Assembly: GCA_019635635.1 (NCBI GenBank)
Contig: JAHBZB010000003.1
Span: 248,001 to 312,000, forward strand
Length of the DNA: 64,000 nt
Origin: Xanthobacteraceae bacterium
GTDB taxonomy: Bacteria > Pseudomonadota > Alphaproteobacteria > Rhizobiales > Xanthobacteraceae
Direction of reading: 5' to 3'
Positions 44,684 through 56,348 of this stretch are shown here, piece by piece. Numbering within the stretch: the stretch's first letter is position 1; each line of letters starts with the position of its first letter. The notes beneath the pieces are model-generated. The model saw only the letters and a list, made by a program, of their open reading frames with translations. It was not told the DNA's origin and did not search any database. The position numbers were made by a program, and so were the translations under genes.

Positions 44684-45105
44684 AAGCCTCGCTGAAGCCC
44701 GGACTGAAACATCGTCTCGTGTTCGAAGTGACGGACAAGCAAACCGTGCCCGCGCTGTTCGCGGATTCGAAAAGTTTTCTGGACATGCCTTCGGTGTTCG
44801 CGACCGGTTTCATGGTCGGCCTGTTCGAATGGTGCTGCACAGAATTGCTGGCGCAGCATCTCGACGACGGCGAAGGCAGCCTCGGTACGCAGGTGAATTT
44901 CTCGCATGACGCGGCGACGCCGCCGGGGCTGACGGTCACGGTCGATTGCGAGATCACCGAAGTCGACGGCAAGCGCGTGAAGTTCACGGTCACGGGCCAT
45001 GACGGCGTCGATAAGATCGGCGGCGGCGCGCACGAGCGCTTCGTCATCAACCGCGCGAAATTCGACGAGCGCGTCGCGGCGAAGGCCGCAAAGGTGGCGG
45101 CATGA
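44680..45105 (+). CDS. FlK-like hotdog thioesterase embedded in the nuo operon
   Basis: 141 residues from GTG 44680, overlapping both nuoC and nuoD by 4 bases. The fold matches fluoroacetyl-CoA thioesterase FlK. Thr42 (FATGFMV), Glu50 (GLFEWCC) and His76 (NFSHDAA) fall at the same residue numbers and spacing as the catalytic Thr/Glu/His triad of FlK, and the GTQV glycine is present. It probably hydrolyses a small acyl-CoA; fluoroacetyl-CoA itself is unlikely as a natural substrate. Tight coupling between two core complex I genes suggests a housekeeping link. Confidence 0.82.
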   Translation: MKASLKPGLKHRLVFEVTDKQTVPALFADSKSFLDMPSVFATGFMVGLFEWCCTELLAQHLDDGEGSLGTQVNFSHDAATPPGLTVTVDCEITEVDGKRVKFTVTGHDGVDKIGGGAHERFVINRAKFDERVAAKAAKVAA

Positions 45106-46289
45106 ACGAACAGACGCCAACCAGAAACTTCACGATCAACTTCGGTCCGCAGCATCCGGCGGCGCATGGCGTGCTGCGCCTCGTGCTCGAACTCGACGGC
45201 GAGATCGTCGAGCGCGTGGACCCGCATATCGGTTTGCTTCACCGCGGCACCGAGAAGCTGATCGAGGCGAAGACTTACCTTCAGGCGATCCCGTATTTCG
45301 ACCGGCTCGATTACGTCGCGCCGATGAATCAGGAGCACGCCTTCTGCCTCGCGGTGGAGAAGCTGCTCGGCATCGAGGTGCCGGTCCGCGGACAGCTGAT
45401 CCGTGTGCTTTATTCCGAAATCGGCCGCATCCTTTCGCATCTTCTCAATGTGACGACGCAGGCGATGGACGTCGGCGCGCTGACGCCCCCGCTCTGGGGC
45501 TTCGAGGAGCGCGAGAAGCTCATGATCTTCTATGAGCGCGCGTCGGGCTCGCGGATGCACGCGGCCTATTTCCGCGTTGGTGGCGTGCATCAGGATATTC
45601 CGCAGCAACTCGTCAACGACATCCGTGCATTCTGCGATCCGTTCCTGAAAGTGGTCGACGATCTCGATCGCCTGCTTTCGGAAAACCGCATTTTCAAGCA
45701 GCGCAACGTAGACATAGGCATCGTGACGCTGGAAGAGGCGTGGGCCTGGGGCTTCTCAGGCGTGATGGTGCGCGGCTCGGGCGCGGCATGGGACCTGCGC
45801 AAGTCGCAGCCTTACGAATGCTACGCCGACATGGAATTCGACATCCCGATCGGCAAGAACGGCGACTGCTACGACCGCTATCACATCCGCATGGAAGAGA
45901 TGCGCCAGTCGGTGCGCATCATGAAGCAGTGCCTCGACCGGCTCGATAAGGAAAAGGGTCCGGTTTCCGCGCGCGACCAGAAGATCGTGCCGCCGAAGCG
46001 GGGCGAGATGAAGCGCTCGATGGAAGCGCTGATCCACCACTTCAAGCTCTACACCGAAGGCTTCCACGTTCCGGCCGGCGAAGTCTACGCCGCCGTCGAA
46101 GCGCCGAAGGGCGAGTTCGGCGTCTATCTCGTTTCCGACGGTACCAACAAACCGTACCGCTGCAAGATCCGCGCACCCGGCTTCGCGCATTTGCAGGCGA
46201 TGGATTATCTTTCGCGCGGTTACATGCTCGCGGACGTGTCGGCGATCCTGGGCTCGCTCGACATCGTATTCGGTGAGGTGGACCGGTGA
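45102..46289 (+). CDS. nuoD: NADH-quinone oxidoreductase subunit D
   Basis: 395 residues. The 49 kDa subunit signature appears as [34 protein letters not shown], and the C-terminal [13 protein letters not shown]. With NuoB it forms the quinone-binding pocket. The ATG overlaps the thioesterase stop (ATGA) and its own stop overlaps the FkbM gene start (TGATG). Confidence 0.97.
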   Translation: MNEQTPTRNFTINFGPQHPAAHGVLRLVLELDGEIVERVDPHIGLLHRGTEKLIEAKTYLQAIPYFDRLDYVAPMNQEHAFCLAVEKLLGIEVPVRGQLIRVLYSEIGRILSHLLNVTTQAMDVGALTPPLWGFEEREKLMIFYERASGSRMHAAYFRVGGVHQDIPQQLVNDIRAFCDPFLKVVDDLDRLLSENRIFKQRNVDIGIVTLEEAWAWGFSGVMVRGSGAAWDLRKSQPYECYADMEFDIPIGKNGDCYDRYHIRMEEMRQSVRIMKQCLDRLDKEKGPVSARDQKIVPPKRGEMKRSMEALIHHFKLYTEGFHVPAGEVYAAVEAPKGEFGVYLVSDGTNKPYRCKIRAPGFAHLQAMDYLSRGYMLADVSAILGSLDIVFGEVDR

Positions 46290-47206
46290 TGGCGCAGCAC
46301 TATCGCGAACCGACGGCGTTCGCTCGCGCGCTTGCTAGCGGCTTGCGCTCGTATGGGACGCGAAGCGATGTGAACTGGAAGCGCTTTACGCGGCTCGCGA
46401 AACTCGCGAAGGCCGCGCACCTGCGCAACGGCCTCGCGCGCGTGCAACTCGGGCCGGAAAGTCAATTCATCTTCCCGCTAGGCGATCACTACTGGCATCC
46501 CGTGTTTCTCGGCCGGAAATATGAGCCGCCGGTCGAATGGCTGCTGCGCCGCGCGAGCGCGATGCGTTACGCGTTCATCGATTGCGGTGCGAACATGGGC
46601 TATTGGCCGTCGCTTCTTTCCGGCAAGGATTTTGGCGTGAAGCCGATCGTCGCGGTCGAGGCTTCGCTCGCCAATTTCCGCTATCTCGAAAACAACGCGA
46701 TCGCGAATGGCGAGCGTTTCACGCCGCTGCATCGCGCGATTTTGGACGTTTCCGGCAAGAAGGTTCGTCTGTACGGCAAGATGCATTTCGGCCGCTCGCT
46801 GGCACAGGACTGGCACGCGGGAAAGCGGGACGGGCGGTTCGAGGAAGTCGAAACGATCACGATCGACGACCTTGCCGCGAAATATCTTTCGGCGCATAGC
46901 GGCCCGGTAGTGATCAAGCTCGATGTCGAGGGGGTCGAGGTTGCCGCCATGAACGGCGCCAAGAACATGCTGGATGCCGGCGCTCTCCTGATCTACGAGG
47001 ACCACGAGAAGCAGGAAGACTGCGAGGCTACCGCGCACCTGCTTGCCATGGGCGACATGGAAATCTGGCACCTCGGCCGCGACAACGTACTCGTGCCGGT
47101 GACTTCGCTCGATCATGTCAATGCGCTGAAGCAAAGCGGATTCGATTTCTTCAGCTATAAGCGCGGCGCCGCGTGGTCGAAGCTCTTCAGCGAGGGGATG
47201 CACTAA
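46289..47206 (+). CDS. FkbM-family SAM-dependent methyltransferase embedded in the nuo operon
   Basis: 305 residues from ATG 46289 (GTG 46286 is an alternative). The SAM fold shows motif I in YAFIDCGANMGYWPSLLS, the acidic ribose-binding residue in VAVEASLANFRYLE, and VVIKLDVEGVEVAAMNGA typical of FkbM. FkbM members usually O-methylate sugars or lipids. It overlaps nuoD and nuoE by one base each, so its expression is tied to complex I. Whether it modifies a complex I subunit, a quinone, or an unrelated substrate is unknown. Confidence 0.85.
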   Translation: MAQHYREPTAFARALASGLRSYGTRSDVNWKRFTRLAKLAKAAHLRNGLARVQLGPESQFIFPLGDHYWHPVFLGRKYEPPVEWLLRRASAMRYAFIDCGANMGYWPSLLSGKDFGVKPIVAVEASLANFRYLENNAIANGERFTPLHRAILDVSGKKVRLYGKMHFGRSLAQDWHAGKRDGRFEEVETITIDDLAAKYLSAHSGPVVIKLDVEGVEVAAMNGAKNMLDAGALLIYEDHEKQEDCEATAHLLAMGDMEIWHLGRDNVLVPVTSLDHVNALKQSGFDFFSYKRGAAWSKLFSEGMH

Positions 47207-47858
47207 TGTCCGTCCGTCGTCTCGCAGCAGAACAGCCCAAGAGCTTCTCGTTCACGAAGAAGAACGAAGAGTGGGCGAAGAAGCAGATCGCGAAATACCC
47301 GGAGGGCCGGCAGGCTTCTGCCGTGATTCCGCTCCTGTGGCAGGCGCAGAAGCAGGCGGGCGGCTGGCTGCCCGAGGCCGCGATCCGTCATGTCTCGGAC
47401 CTGCTCGGCATGGCGCATATCCGCGTGCTCGAAGTCGCGACCTTCTACACGATGTTCAATCTTGAGCCGGTCGGCGAGCATTTCATTCAGGTCTGCGGCA
47501 CCACGCCCTGCGCGCTGCGCGGCGCCGAAGATTTGATGAAAGTCTGCAAGAAGCGGATCGGCGAGCAGCGGCAGGTTTCCAAGGATGGAAAGTTCTCGTG
47601 GCTCGAGGTCGAGTGTCTCGGCGCATGTGTGAACGCGCCGATGGTGCAGATCAATGACGACTACTACGAAGACCTGACGCCGGAACTGCTCGAAAAGCTG
47701 ATGAACGACCTGAAAGCCGGAAAGAAAGTGAAGGTCGGCCCGCAGATCGACCGGCAATATTCCGCGCCTTCGGGCGGCCTCACCACGCTTACCGGCGACG
47801 CCAGTTCTGCGGCACCGAAGCCGCCGGCAGGCAACGGTTCTGGAAAAGGACGCCGCTG

Positions 47859-47859
<1 letters not shown>
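47206..47859 (+). CDS. nuoE: NADH-quinone oxidoreductase subunit E
   Basis: 217 residues from ATG 47206. Thioredoxin-like domain with the 2Fe-2S cluster N1a bound by cysteines in [10 protein letters not shown] and [11 protein letters not shown]. The C-terminal 50 residues are a Gly/Ser/Pro-rich tail common in alphaproteobacteria. It overlaps the FkbM stop (TAATG) and nuoF start (TGATG). Confidence 0.96.
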
Positions 47860-49163
<1,304 letters not shown>

Positions 49164-49172
49164 GGGGCGTTC

Positions 49173-49634
49173 ATGCGTGGCAGGGTAATCGCCTACGACA
49201 ACGATCAGGGCCGCGGCATCATCAGCGGCGACGACGGCAACCGCTACGAATTCGTGCGCGGTTCGCTCGGCGGCAACGTGCGTTCGGTGCGGCCGGGCAC
49301 CGATGTCGATTTCGATGTTTCCGGGCGGCAGGCGACCGATATTTTTCCTCTCGGTCCGGCGGCGGCTTCGACCGGTCAGGTCGGGCAGAAATCGAAAATC
49401 GCGGCGGGGCTGCTTGCGATCCTGCTCGGCGGTCTCGGTATTCACAAATTCTATCTCGGTTACACGGGTGCCGGCATCATCATGCTGCTCCTGTTCATCT
49501 TCGGCTTCATCCTGCTTGGCATTCCGACCATCATCATCAGCGTGATCGCTCTGGTGGAAGGCATCATCTATCTGACGAAGTCGGACGAAGAGTTCTACGA
49601 GACCTATGAAGTCGGATCGCGAAGCTGGTTTTAA
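49173..49634 (+). CDS. Cold-shock-like domain fused to TM2 membrane domain, embedded in the nuo operon
   Basis: 153 residues. Residues 1-60 look like a small OB-fold of cold-shock type (GRVIAYDNDQGRGIISGDDG, then YEFVRGSL). A linker leads to a TM2 domain: KSKIAAGLLAILLGGLGIHK, FYLGYTGAGIIMLL and an intermembrane loop followed by GIPTIIISVIALVEGIIYL. TM2 domains are two-helix hairpins of unclear function. The fusion would put a nucleic-acid-like OB fold at the membrane. It lies between nuoF and nuoG on the same strand. Confidence 0.78.
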   Translation: MRGRVIAYDNDQGRGIISGDDGNRYEFVRGSLGGNVRSVRPGTDVDFDVSGRQATDIFPLGPAAASTGQVGQKSKIAAGLLAILLGGLGIHKFYLGYTGAGIIMLLLFIFGFILLGIPTIIISVIALVEGIIYLTKSDEEFYETYEVGSRSWF

Positions 49635-49664
49635 CATGCGTATTTGCAGCAACAGGGGCAGTTC

Positions 49665-49871
49665 ATGAGCACAGATTTCGGTTCGGGCGCGGGCGCGCTC
49701 TTTTACATTCTTATTCTTGCGTTCTATTTCGCGATCTTCGGCGTGCCGGTGATGCAACTGCTTGCGCGCACGGGCCACTCGCGGCTCTGGATACTGGTTG
49801 CCTTCATTCCGCTCGTGAACCTGATTTTCCTCTGGGTCTGGGCATTCAAGCGCTGGCCGACCGGCGCGTAA
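49665..49871 (+). CDS. Small two-helix membrane protein in the nuo operon
   Basis: 68 residues from ATG 49665, preceded by AGGGG. Two hydrophobic helices ([19 protein letters not shown] and [20 protein letters not shown]) are joined by [11 protein letters not shown], and the end is FKRWP. The pattern resembles small membrane proteins with a W-P-x-N core, but I cannot name the family. It lies 30 bases after the TM2 gene and 25 before nuoG. Confidence 0.65.
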   Translation: MSTDFGSGAGALFYILILAFYFAIFGVPVMQLLARTGHSRLWILVAFIPLVNLIFLWVWAFKRWPTGA

Positions 49872-49896
49872 GAGAACCGAACAGGAAGCCGAAGCT

Positions 49897-51957
49897 GTGA
49901 CGAAAATCGTCGTCGACGGAAAAGAGATCGAAGTACCGGCCGAGTACACGCTTCTTCAGGCGTGCGAGGCGGCGGGTGCGGAGATTCCGCGCTTCTGCTT
50001 CCACGAGCGGCTTTCGATCGCGGGCAACTGCCGCATGTGCCTGGTCGAGCTGAAAGGCTCGCCGAAGCCGGTCGCGTCTTGCGCCTGGGCCGTGCGCGAT
50101 TGCCGCCCCGGTCCGAACGGCGAGCCGCCGGTCGTCAATACCAAGACGCCGATGGTGAAGAAGGCGCGCGAAGGCGTGATGGAGTTCCTGCTGATCAACC
50201 ATCCGCTCGATTGCCCGATCTGCGATCAGGGCGGCGAGTGCGACCTGCAGGATCAGGCGATGGCCTACGGCGTCGACAAGTCGCGCTATCACGAGAACAA
50301 GCGCGCGGTCGAAGACAAATATATCGGCCCGCTGGTGAAGACGATCATGACGCGCTGCATCCACTGCACGCGCTGCGTCCGCTTCACCACGGAAGTCGCG
50401 GGCGTCGCCGAACTCGGCGCGATCGGACGCGGCGAGGACATGGAGATCACGACCTATCTCGAGCAGGCGATGACCTCCGAGTTGCAGGGCAATGTCATCG
50501 ACCTTTGCCCGGTCGGCGCGCTGACCTCGAAGCCCTACGCCTTCCAGGCGCGGCCTTGGGAACTGACCAAGACCGAGAGTATCGACGCGATGGACGCTGC
50601 GGGCTCCAATATCCGCGTCGACGTGCGCGGGCGCGAAGTGCAGCGCATCCTGCCGCGGCTCCATGAAGACGTGAACGAGGAGTGGATCTCCGACAAGACG
50701 CGCTTCATCTGGGACGGGTTGCGCACGCAGCGGCTCGACAAGCCCTATGTCCGCATCAAGGGCAAGCTCGTGCGCGCAAGCTGGTCGGATGCTTTCGCGG
50801 CGATCGCGGATAAGATGCGCGGGCTGGATGCGAAGAAGGTCGGCGCGATTATCGGCGACCTTTCGACCACGGAAGAGTCGTTCGCGATCAAGGCGCTGAT
50901 GGACAAGATCGGCTCGCCGCACCTCGACTGCCGTCAGGACGGCTCGGTGCTGCATCCGAAATACGGACGCGCGAGCTATCTCTTCAACGCGACCATTGCC
51001 GGCATCGAGCAGGCCGACGGCCTGATGATCATCGGCGCCAATCCGCGCCGCGAAGCGCCGGTCATCAATGCGCGCATCCGCAAACGGTGGCGCGCGGGCG
51101 ATTTCAAGATCGGCGTGATCGGCGAGAAGGCCGATCTCACTTATGATTATGCTTATCTCGGCGCAGGCCCGGAAACGCTCGCCGATTTCGTGAAGCACAA
51201 GAAGGCGCAGCTCAAGAAGCAGATCTGGCTGATCGGTCAGGGTGCGCTCTCGCGGCCAGACGGCGAAGCGGTGCTTTCGATGTTCGCGAAGTCCGTGCAT
51301 TCGGTCGGCGGTATCGCCGAGGGCTGGAACGGTTTCTCGGTGCTGCACACGGCGGCGTCGCGCGTCGGCGCGTTGGACGTCGGCGCCGTACCGGGCGAGG
51401 GCGGAATGAGCGCGCGCGAAATGGCAAAGTCGAAGTCGCTCGACGTGCTGTTCCTGCTAGGCGCGGACGAGATCGAAGTCGAGAGCGATGCTTTCGTGGT
51501 TTACATCGGCACGCATGGCGACCGCGGCGCGCATCGCGCGGATGTCATTCTTCCGGCTGCTGCTTACACCGAGAAGTCCGGCATCTTCGTCAATACCGAA
51601 GGCCGCCCGCAGCTTGCCAAACGCGCTGCGTTTGCGCCGGGCGATTCCCGCGAGGACTGGGCGGTCCTGCGCGCGCTGTCCGACGTGATCGGCCACAAGC
51701 TGCCGTGGGATTCGTTGAGCGCGCTGCGCCAGCAGATGTTCGCGGCGCACCCGCATCTGGCGAAGCTCGACCAGATCGTGGCGGCAGATGCTTCTGCACT
51801 TGCGGCGCTCTCGAAGATCGGGGGAGACGCGAAGAAGACCGGCTTCAAGTCGCCGGTGACGGATTTCTATCTCACCAATCCGATCGCGCGCGCGTCGGCC
51901 ATCATGGCGGAATGTTCGCGGCTGGCCGCGGGCAAGCTCCCGCAAGCGGCGGAGTAA
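49897..51957 (+). CDS. nuoG: NADH-quinone oxidoreductase subunit G
   Basis: 686 residues from GTG 49897. N-terminal 2Fe-2S domain ([25 protein letters not shown]), then the His-containing 4Fe-4S motif [20 protein letters not shown], then [11 protein letters not shown] and CPVGAL. A molybdopterin-oxidoreductase-like domain with no Mo-cofactor function fills the rest. It carries electrons from NuoF/E towards NuoI. An AGGAAG site lies 9 bases before the GTG. Confidence 0.97.
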   Translation: MTKIVVDGKEIEVPAEYTLLQACEAAGAEIPRFCFHERLSIAGNCRMCLVELKGSPKPVASCAWAVRDCRPGPNGEPPVVNTKTPMVKKAREGVMEFLLINHPLDCPICDQGGECDLQDQAMAYGVDKSRYHENKRAVEDKYIGPLVKTIMTRCIHCTRCVRFTTEVAGVAELGAIGRGEDMEITTYLEQAMTSELQGNVIDLCPVGALTSKPYAFQARPWELTKTESIDAMDAAGSNIRVDVRGREVQRILPRLHEDVNEEWISDKTRFIWDGLRTQRLDKPYVRIKGKLVRASWSDAFAAIADKMRGLDAKKVGAIIGDLSTTEESFAIKALMDKIGSPHLDCRQDGSVLHPKYGRASYLFNATIAGIEQADGLMIIGANPRREAPVINARIRKRWRAGDFKIGVIGEKADLTYDYAYLGAGPETLADFVKHKKAQLKKQIWLIGQGALSRPDGEAVLSMFAKSVHSVGGIAEGWNGFSVLHTAASRVGALDVGAVPGEGGMSAREMAKSKSLDVLFLLGADEIEVESDAFVVYIGTHGDRGAHRADVILPAAAYTEKSGIFVNTEGRPQLAKRAAFAPGDSREDWAVLRALSDVIGHKLPWDSLSALRQQMFAAHPHLAKLDQIVAADASALAALSKIGGDAKKTGFKSPVTDFYLTNPIARASAIMAECSRLAAGKLPQAAE

Positions 51958-51963
51958 CGCGCG

Positions 51964-52989
51964 ATGGTTGATTTCTTCTGGCAGACCCTTTGGCCGATCA
52001 TCATCATTCTCGCGCAGAGCGTGTTGCTCCTCGTCGCGCTGCTAATCTTCATCGCGTATATCCTGCTGGCCGACCGCAAGATCTGGGCGGCGGTGCAGAT
52101 GCGTAGAGGTCCGAACGTGGTCGGGCCATTCGGCCTCTTGCAATCCTTCGCCGATCTTCTGAAGTTCGTGCTGAAAGAGCCGATCATTCCGGCGGGCGCA
52201 AACAAGGGCGTGTTTCTGCTTGCGCCGCTCGTCACCTGCGTACTCGCGCTCGCGGCATGGGCGGTGATCCCGGTGCATCCGGGCTGGTCGATCGCCGAGA
52301 TCAATGTCGGCATTCTTTATATTTTCGCGATCTCGTCGCTCATGGTCTACGGCGTGATCATGGCCGGATGGGCGTCGAACTCGAAGTATCCGTTCCTCGC
52401 GGCCCTTCGGTCGGCGGCGCAGATGGTGTCCTACGAAGTTTCGATCGGCTTCGTGATCATCACCGTCCTGCTGTGCGCGGGCTCGCTCAATCTGACCAAG
52501 ATCGTCGAAGCGCAGAACGGGCCGTGGGGCATGTTCCAGTGGTACTGGTTGCCGTTACTGCCGATGTTCGTGGTGTTCTACATTTCGGCGCTCGCGGAGA
52601 CGAACCGTCCGCCGTTCGATCTCGTCGAAGCGGAATCCGAACTCGTCGCCGGCTTCATGGTGGAATATTCCTCGACGCCGTATCTGCTGTTCATGCTCGG
52701 CGAATACGTGGCCATTGTGACCATGTGTGCGATGGGCACGATCCTGTTCCTCGGCGGCTGGCTGCCGCCGTTCGATGTCGCGCCGTTCAACTGGCTGCCG
52801 GGCATCGTCTGGTTCGTGATCAAAGTCTGCTTCATGTTCTTCCTGTTCGCGATGGCGAAGGCGATTGTGCCGCGCTACCGCTACGACCAGTTGATGCGGC
52901 TCGGCTGGAAAGTGTTCCTGCCGTTGTCGCTGGTGATGGTCGTCGCCGTCGCCGCCGTTCTTCACTTCACGGGGTGGGCACCGAAATGA
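51964..52989 (+). CDS. nuoH: NADH-quinone oxidoreductase subunit H
   Basis: 341 residues, eight membrane helices. Signatures are [33 protein letters not shown] and [20 protein letters not shown]. It links the quinone site to the proton-pumping arm. Its stop overlaps the nuoI start (ATGA). Confidence 0.98.
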   Translation: MVDFFWQTLWPIIIILAQSVLLLVALLIFIAYILLADRKIWAAVQMRRGPNVVGPFGLLQSFADLLKFVLKEPIIPAGANKGVFLLAPLVTCVLALAAWAVIPVHPGWSIAEINVGILYIFAISSLMVYGVIMAGWASNSKYPFLAALRSAAQMVSYEVSIGFVIITVLLCAGSLNLTKIVEAQNGPWGMFQWYWLPLLPMFVVFYISALAETNRPPFDLVEAESELVAGFMVEYSSTPYLLFMLGEYVAIVTMCAMGTILFLGGWLPPFDVAPFNWLPGIVWFVIKVCFMFFLFAMAKAIVPRYRYDQLMRLGWKVFLPLSLVMVVAVAAVLHFTGWAPK

Positions 52990-53474
52990 AACTCGACCGC
53001 GCCGCCCGCCAGATTTTCCTTTGGGAGTTCGTTTCGGCGTTCTTCCTCGCGATGCGCTATTTCTTCGCGAAAAAATCGACGCTGAACTATCCGTTCGAGA
53101 AGGGCTATCTTTCGCCGCGCTTCCGCGGCGAACATGCGCTGCGCCGCTACCCCAACGGAGAAGAGCGCTGCATTGCCTGCAAACTTTGCGAGGCGATCTG
53201 CCCGGCACAGGCCATTACCATCGAGGCCGGTCCGCGCCGCAACGACGGTACGCGCCGCACGACGCGCTACGACATCGACATGGTGAAGTGCATCTATTGC
53301 GGGCTTTGCCAGGAAGCCTGCCCGGTCGATGCGATCGTTGAGGGGCCGAACTTCGAATTCGCGACCGAGACGCGCGAAGAACTCTACTACGATAAAGAGC
53401 GGCTGCTTGCGAACGGCGACCGCTGGGAGCGCGAGATAGCGAAGAACATTTCGCTCGACGCGCCATACCGGTGA
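52986..53474 (+). CDS. nuoI: NADH-quinone oxidoreductase subunit I
   Basis: 162 residues from ATG 52986. Two ferredoxin-type motifs hold clusters N6a and N6b: [16 protein letters not shown] and [16 protein letters not shown]. It passes electrons from NuoG to NuoB. Overlaps nuoH and nuoJ by 4 bases each. Confidence 0.98.
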   Translation: MKLDRAARQIFLWEFVSAFFLAMRYFFAKKSTLNYPFEKGYLSPRFRGEHALRRYPNGEERCIACKLCEAICPAQAITIEAGPRRNDGTRRTTRYDIDMVKCIYCGLCQEACPVDAIVEGPNFEFATETREELYYDKERLLANGDRWEREIAKNISLDAPYR

Positions 53475-54094
53475 TCATGATGACCGTTCCGGCTTTCTTC
53501 TTCTATCTGTTCTCGGCGATTGCAGTTGCCAGCGCCTTCATGGTGATCGCAGGCCGCAACCCCGTGCACTCGGTGCTGTGGCTGATCCTGACTTTCGTGA
53601 ATGCGGCGGGGCTGTTCCTGCTGGTCGGCGCGGAATTCCTCGCGATGATTCTGGTCGTGGTTTACGTCGGCGCGGTCGCGGTGCTGTTCCTGTTCGTCGT
53701 GATGATGCTTGACGTCGACTTTGCGGAACTTCGCGAGGGCTTCCTGCAATATCTCCCGATCGGCGCGCTGGTCGGTTTCGTGTTTCTGGTCGAACTCGTG
53801 CTGGTGGTCGGCACCTGGGTCGTGGGGCCGGGGATTGCGAGCGCGATCAAGGCGCCGATCCCGAATGCGGCGCAGGTGACCAACACCGAAGCCATCGGCC
53901 GCGTGCTCTACACGACCTACGTGCATTACTTCCAGATCGCGGGGCTCGTGCTCCTGGTCGCGATGATCGGTGCGATCGTGCTGACGCTGCATCACCGCGT
54001 GAACGTGAAACGGCAGAGCATCTCGTCGCAGAACGCGCGCACGCGCGACACCGCGATCGAGGTCGTCAAGGTCAAGACTGGCGAGGGCATCTGA
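53471..54094 (+). CDS. nuoJ: NADH-quinone oxidoreductase subunit J
   Basis: 207 residues from GTG 53471, which overlaps the nuoI stop; ATG 53477 and 53480 are alternatives. Five membrane helices, with [20 protein letters not shown] and [12 protein letters not shown] being the conserved pi-bulge region of helix 3. Member of the proton-translocating membrane arm. Its stop overlaps nuoK by one base (TGATG). Confidence 0.96.
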   Translation: MIMMTVPAFFFYLFSAIAVASAFMVIAGRNPVHSVLWLILTFVNAAGLFLLVGAEFLAMILVVVYVGAVAVLFLFVVMMLDVDFAELREGFLQYLPIGALVGFVFLVELVLVVGTWVVGPGIASAIKAPIPNAAQVTNTEAIGRVLYTTYVHYFQIAGLVLLVAMIGAIVLTLHHRVNVKRQSISSQNARTRDTAIEVVKVKTGEGI

Positions 54095-54399
54095 TGATCG
54101 GGTTGCCGCATTATCTCACCGTCGCCGCGATCCTGTTCACGCTCGGGATTCTCGGCATCTTCCTGAACCGGAAGAACGTGATCGTCATTCTGATGTCGGT
54201 CGAACTGATCCTGCTCGCGGTGAACATCAATCTCGTGGCGTTCTCGGCGTTCCTGAACGACATCGTCGGGCAGATTTTCGCGCTTCTCGTGCTGACCGTT
54301 GCCGCGGCGGAAGCCGCCATCGGCCTTGCGATCCTTGTCGTATTCTTCCGTAACCGTGGCTCGATCGCGGTCGAAGACATCAATGCAATGAAGGGCTGA
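54094..54399 (+). CDS. nuoK: NADH-quinone oxidoreductase subunit K
   Basis: 101 residues, three membrane helices. [20 protein letters not shown] and [19 protein letters not shown] carry the two buried glutamates used in proton transfer. Usual length. Confidence 0.97.
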   Translation: MIGLPHYLTVAAILFTLGILGIFLNRKNVIVILMSVELILLAVNINLVAFSAFLNDIVGQIFALLVLTVAAAEAAIGLAILVVFFRNRGSIAVEDINAMKG

Positions 54400-54407
54400 T
54401 TGCCGCG

Positions 54408-56348
54408 ATGACGATGTATCACTTCATTGTATTCCTGCCGCTGGCCGGCGCCTTGATCGCGGGCCTGTTCGGCCGCGTGCTGGGCGCGCGTCCCTCGGAA
54501 ATCGTTACGACCGTCTTCCTGCTGATCGCGGCCGGCTTGTCGTGGGTCGCGTTCTTCGACGTCGGCTTCTACGGCAAGGATCTTCGCGTTCCGCTGTTCA
54601 CCTGGATTTCTGCGGGTGATCTCAAGGTCGAGTGGGCGCTGCGCGTCGATACGCTGACCGCGGTCATGCTGATCGTCGTCAACAGCGTATCCGCGCTCGT
54701 GCATCTCTATTCGATCGGCTACATGCACGAAGACCCGCACCGCCCGCGCTTCTTTGCGTATCTCTCGCTGTTCACCTTCGCGATGCTGGCGCTCGTTACC
54801 GCGGACAACCTCGTGCAGCTCTTCTTCGGCTGGGAAGGGGTCGGTCTCGCAAGTTACCTGCTGATCGGTTTCTGGTACCAGAAGCCGGAAGCGAACGCGG
54901 CCGCGATCAAGGCCTTCGTCGTGAACCGCGTCGGCGACTTCGGCTTTGCGCTCGGTATCTTCGCGGTGTTTGCAATGATCGGCGCGGTCGGTTTCGAGAC
55001 GATCTTTGCCGAGGCGAAGTCGCTCACCGGCAAGACCATTCATATTTTCGGCGGCAATTTCGATGCGCTGACCGTGATCTGCCTGCTTCTTTTCGTCGGC
55101 GCGATGGGCAAGTCGGCGCAGTTCCTGCTGCACACATGGCTGCCGGACGCGATGGAGGGTCCGACGCCGGTTTCAGCGCTCATTCATGCGGCGACTATGG
55201 TGACGGCCGGCGTGTTCATGGTCGCGCGCCTGTCGCCGCTCTTTGAGCTTGCGCCGACCGCGCTCACCGTCGTGACCTTCTTCGGGGCGACGACCGCGTT
55301 CTTCGCGGCGACGGTCGGCCTGGTCCAGAACGACATCAAGCGCGTGATTGCGTACTCCACCTGCTCGCAGCTCGGCTACATGTTCGTCGCGATGGGCGTC
55401 GGCGCCTATTCGGTCGGCATGTTCCATCTCTTTACGCATGCCGCCTTCAAGGCACTCCTGTTCCTCGGCGCAGGCTCGGTGATCCACGCGATGCATCACG
55501 AGCAGGACATGCGCAACATGGGCGGGCTCTGGAAGAAAATTCCTTTCACCTACGCGATGATGTTCATCGGCACGATCGCGCTCACCGGCTTCCCGTTCAC
55601 GGCCGGATACTTCTCCAAGGACGCGATCATCGAGGCTGCCTTCGCGGGTCATAACTCGATGGCGGCCTACGCCTTCTACATGACCGTGATCGCAGCGGCG
55701 CTGACCTCGTTCTATTCGTGGCGTCTCGTGTTCATGACGTTCCACGGCGAGACGCGCGCCGATCATCATACCTACGATCACGCGCATGAATCGCCGCTGG
55801 TGATGCTGGTCCCGCTCGCCATTCTTGCGACCGGCGCGCTGGTGCTCGGTTTCGCCTTCAAGGGCGTGTTTATCTACGAGGAGGGTGTCGAGAAGTTCTT
55901 CCGCCACTCGCTGTTCTCGCACGACAACTGGCACATCCTGCATGCGATGCACGAAGTGCCGGGCTGGGTGCCGTGGCTGCCGACGGTAATGATGGCGGGC
56001 GGATTTCTGGTCTCGTACTGGTTCTACATGGTGAACCCGCGCCTGCCGGTTGCGCTCGCGAAGCAACAGGATGTGCTGTACCGCTTCCTCCTGAACAAGT
56101 GGTACTTTGACGAGATCTACGACTTCCTGTTCGTGCGTCCGGCGAAGGCCATCGGCCGCTTCCTTTGGAAGAAGGGCGATGGCTGGCTGATCGACGGCTT
56201 CGGCCCGAACGGCATCTCCGCGCGCGTGCTCGATGTGACGCGCGGCGTGGTGCGGTTGCAGACCGGCTATCTCTATCACTATGCCTTCGTGATGCTGATC
56301 GGCGTCGCGGCGCTCATCACCTGGTTCCTGTTCAGGGGAGCTGTGTGA
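54408..56348 (+). CDS. nuoL: NADH-quinone oxidoreductase subunit L
   Basis: 646 residues, an antiporter-like subunit with about 16 helices and the long lateral helix at the C-terminus. Signatures are [39 protein letters not shown] and [15 protein letters not shown]. It forms the distal proton channel. Its stop overlaps nuoM by one base. Confidence 0.97.
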   Translation: MTMYHFIVFLPLAGALIAGLFGRVLGARPSEIVTTVFLLIAAGLSWVAFFDVGFYGKDLRVPLFTWISAGDLKVEWALRVDTLTAVMLIVVNSVSALVHLYSIGYMHEDPHRPRFFAYLSLFTFAMLALVTADNLVQLFFGWEGVGLASYLLIGFWYQKPEANAAAIKAFVVNRVGDFGFALGIFAVFAMIGAVGFETIFAEAKSLTGKTIHIFGGNFDALTVICLLLFVGAMGKSAQFLLHTWLPDAMEGPTPVSALIHAATMVTAGVFMVARLSPLFELAPTALTVVTFFGATTAFFAATVGLVQNDIKRVIAYSTCSQLGYMFVAMGVGAYSVGMFHLFTHAAFKALLFLGAGSVIHAMHHEQDMRNMGGLWKKIPFTYAMMFIGTIALTGFPFTAGYFSKDAIIEAAFAGHNSMAAYAFYMTVIAAALTSFYSWRLVFMTFHGETRADHHTYDHAHESPLVMLVPLAILATGALVLGFAFKGVFIYEEGVEKFFRHSLFSHDNWHILHAMHEVPGWVPWLPTVMMAGGFLVSYWFYMVNPRLPVALAKQQDVLYRFLLNKWYFDEIYDFLFVRPAKAIGRFLWKKGDGWLIDGFGPNGISARVLDVTRGVVRLQTGYLYHYAFVMLIGVAALITWFLFRGAV

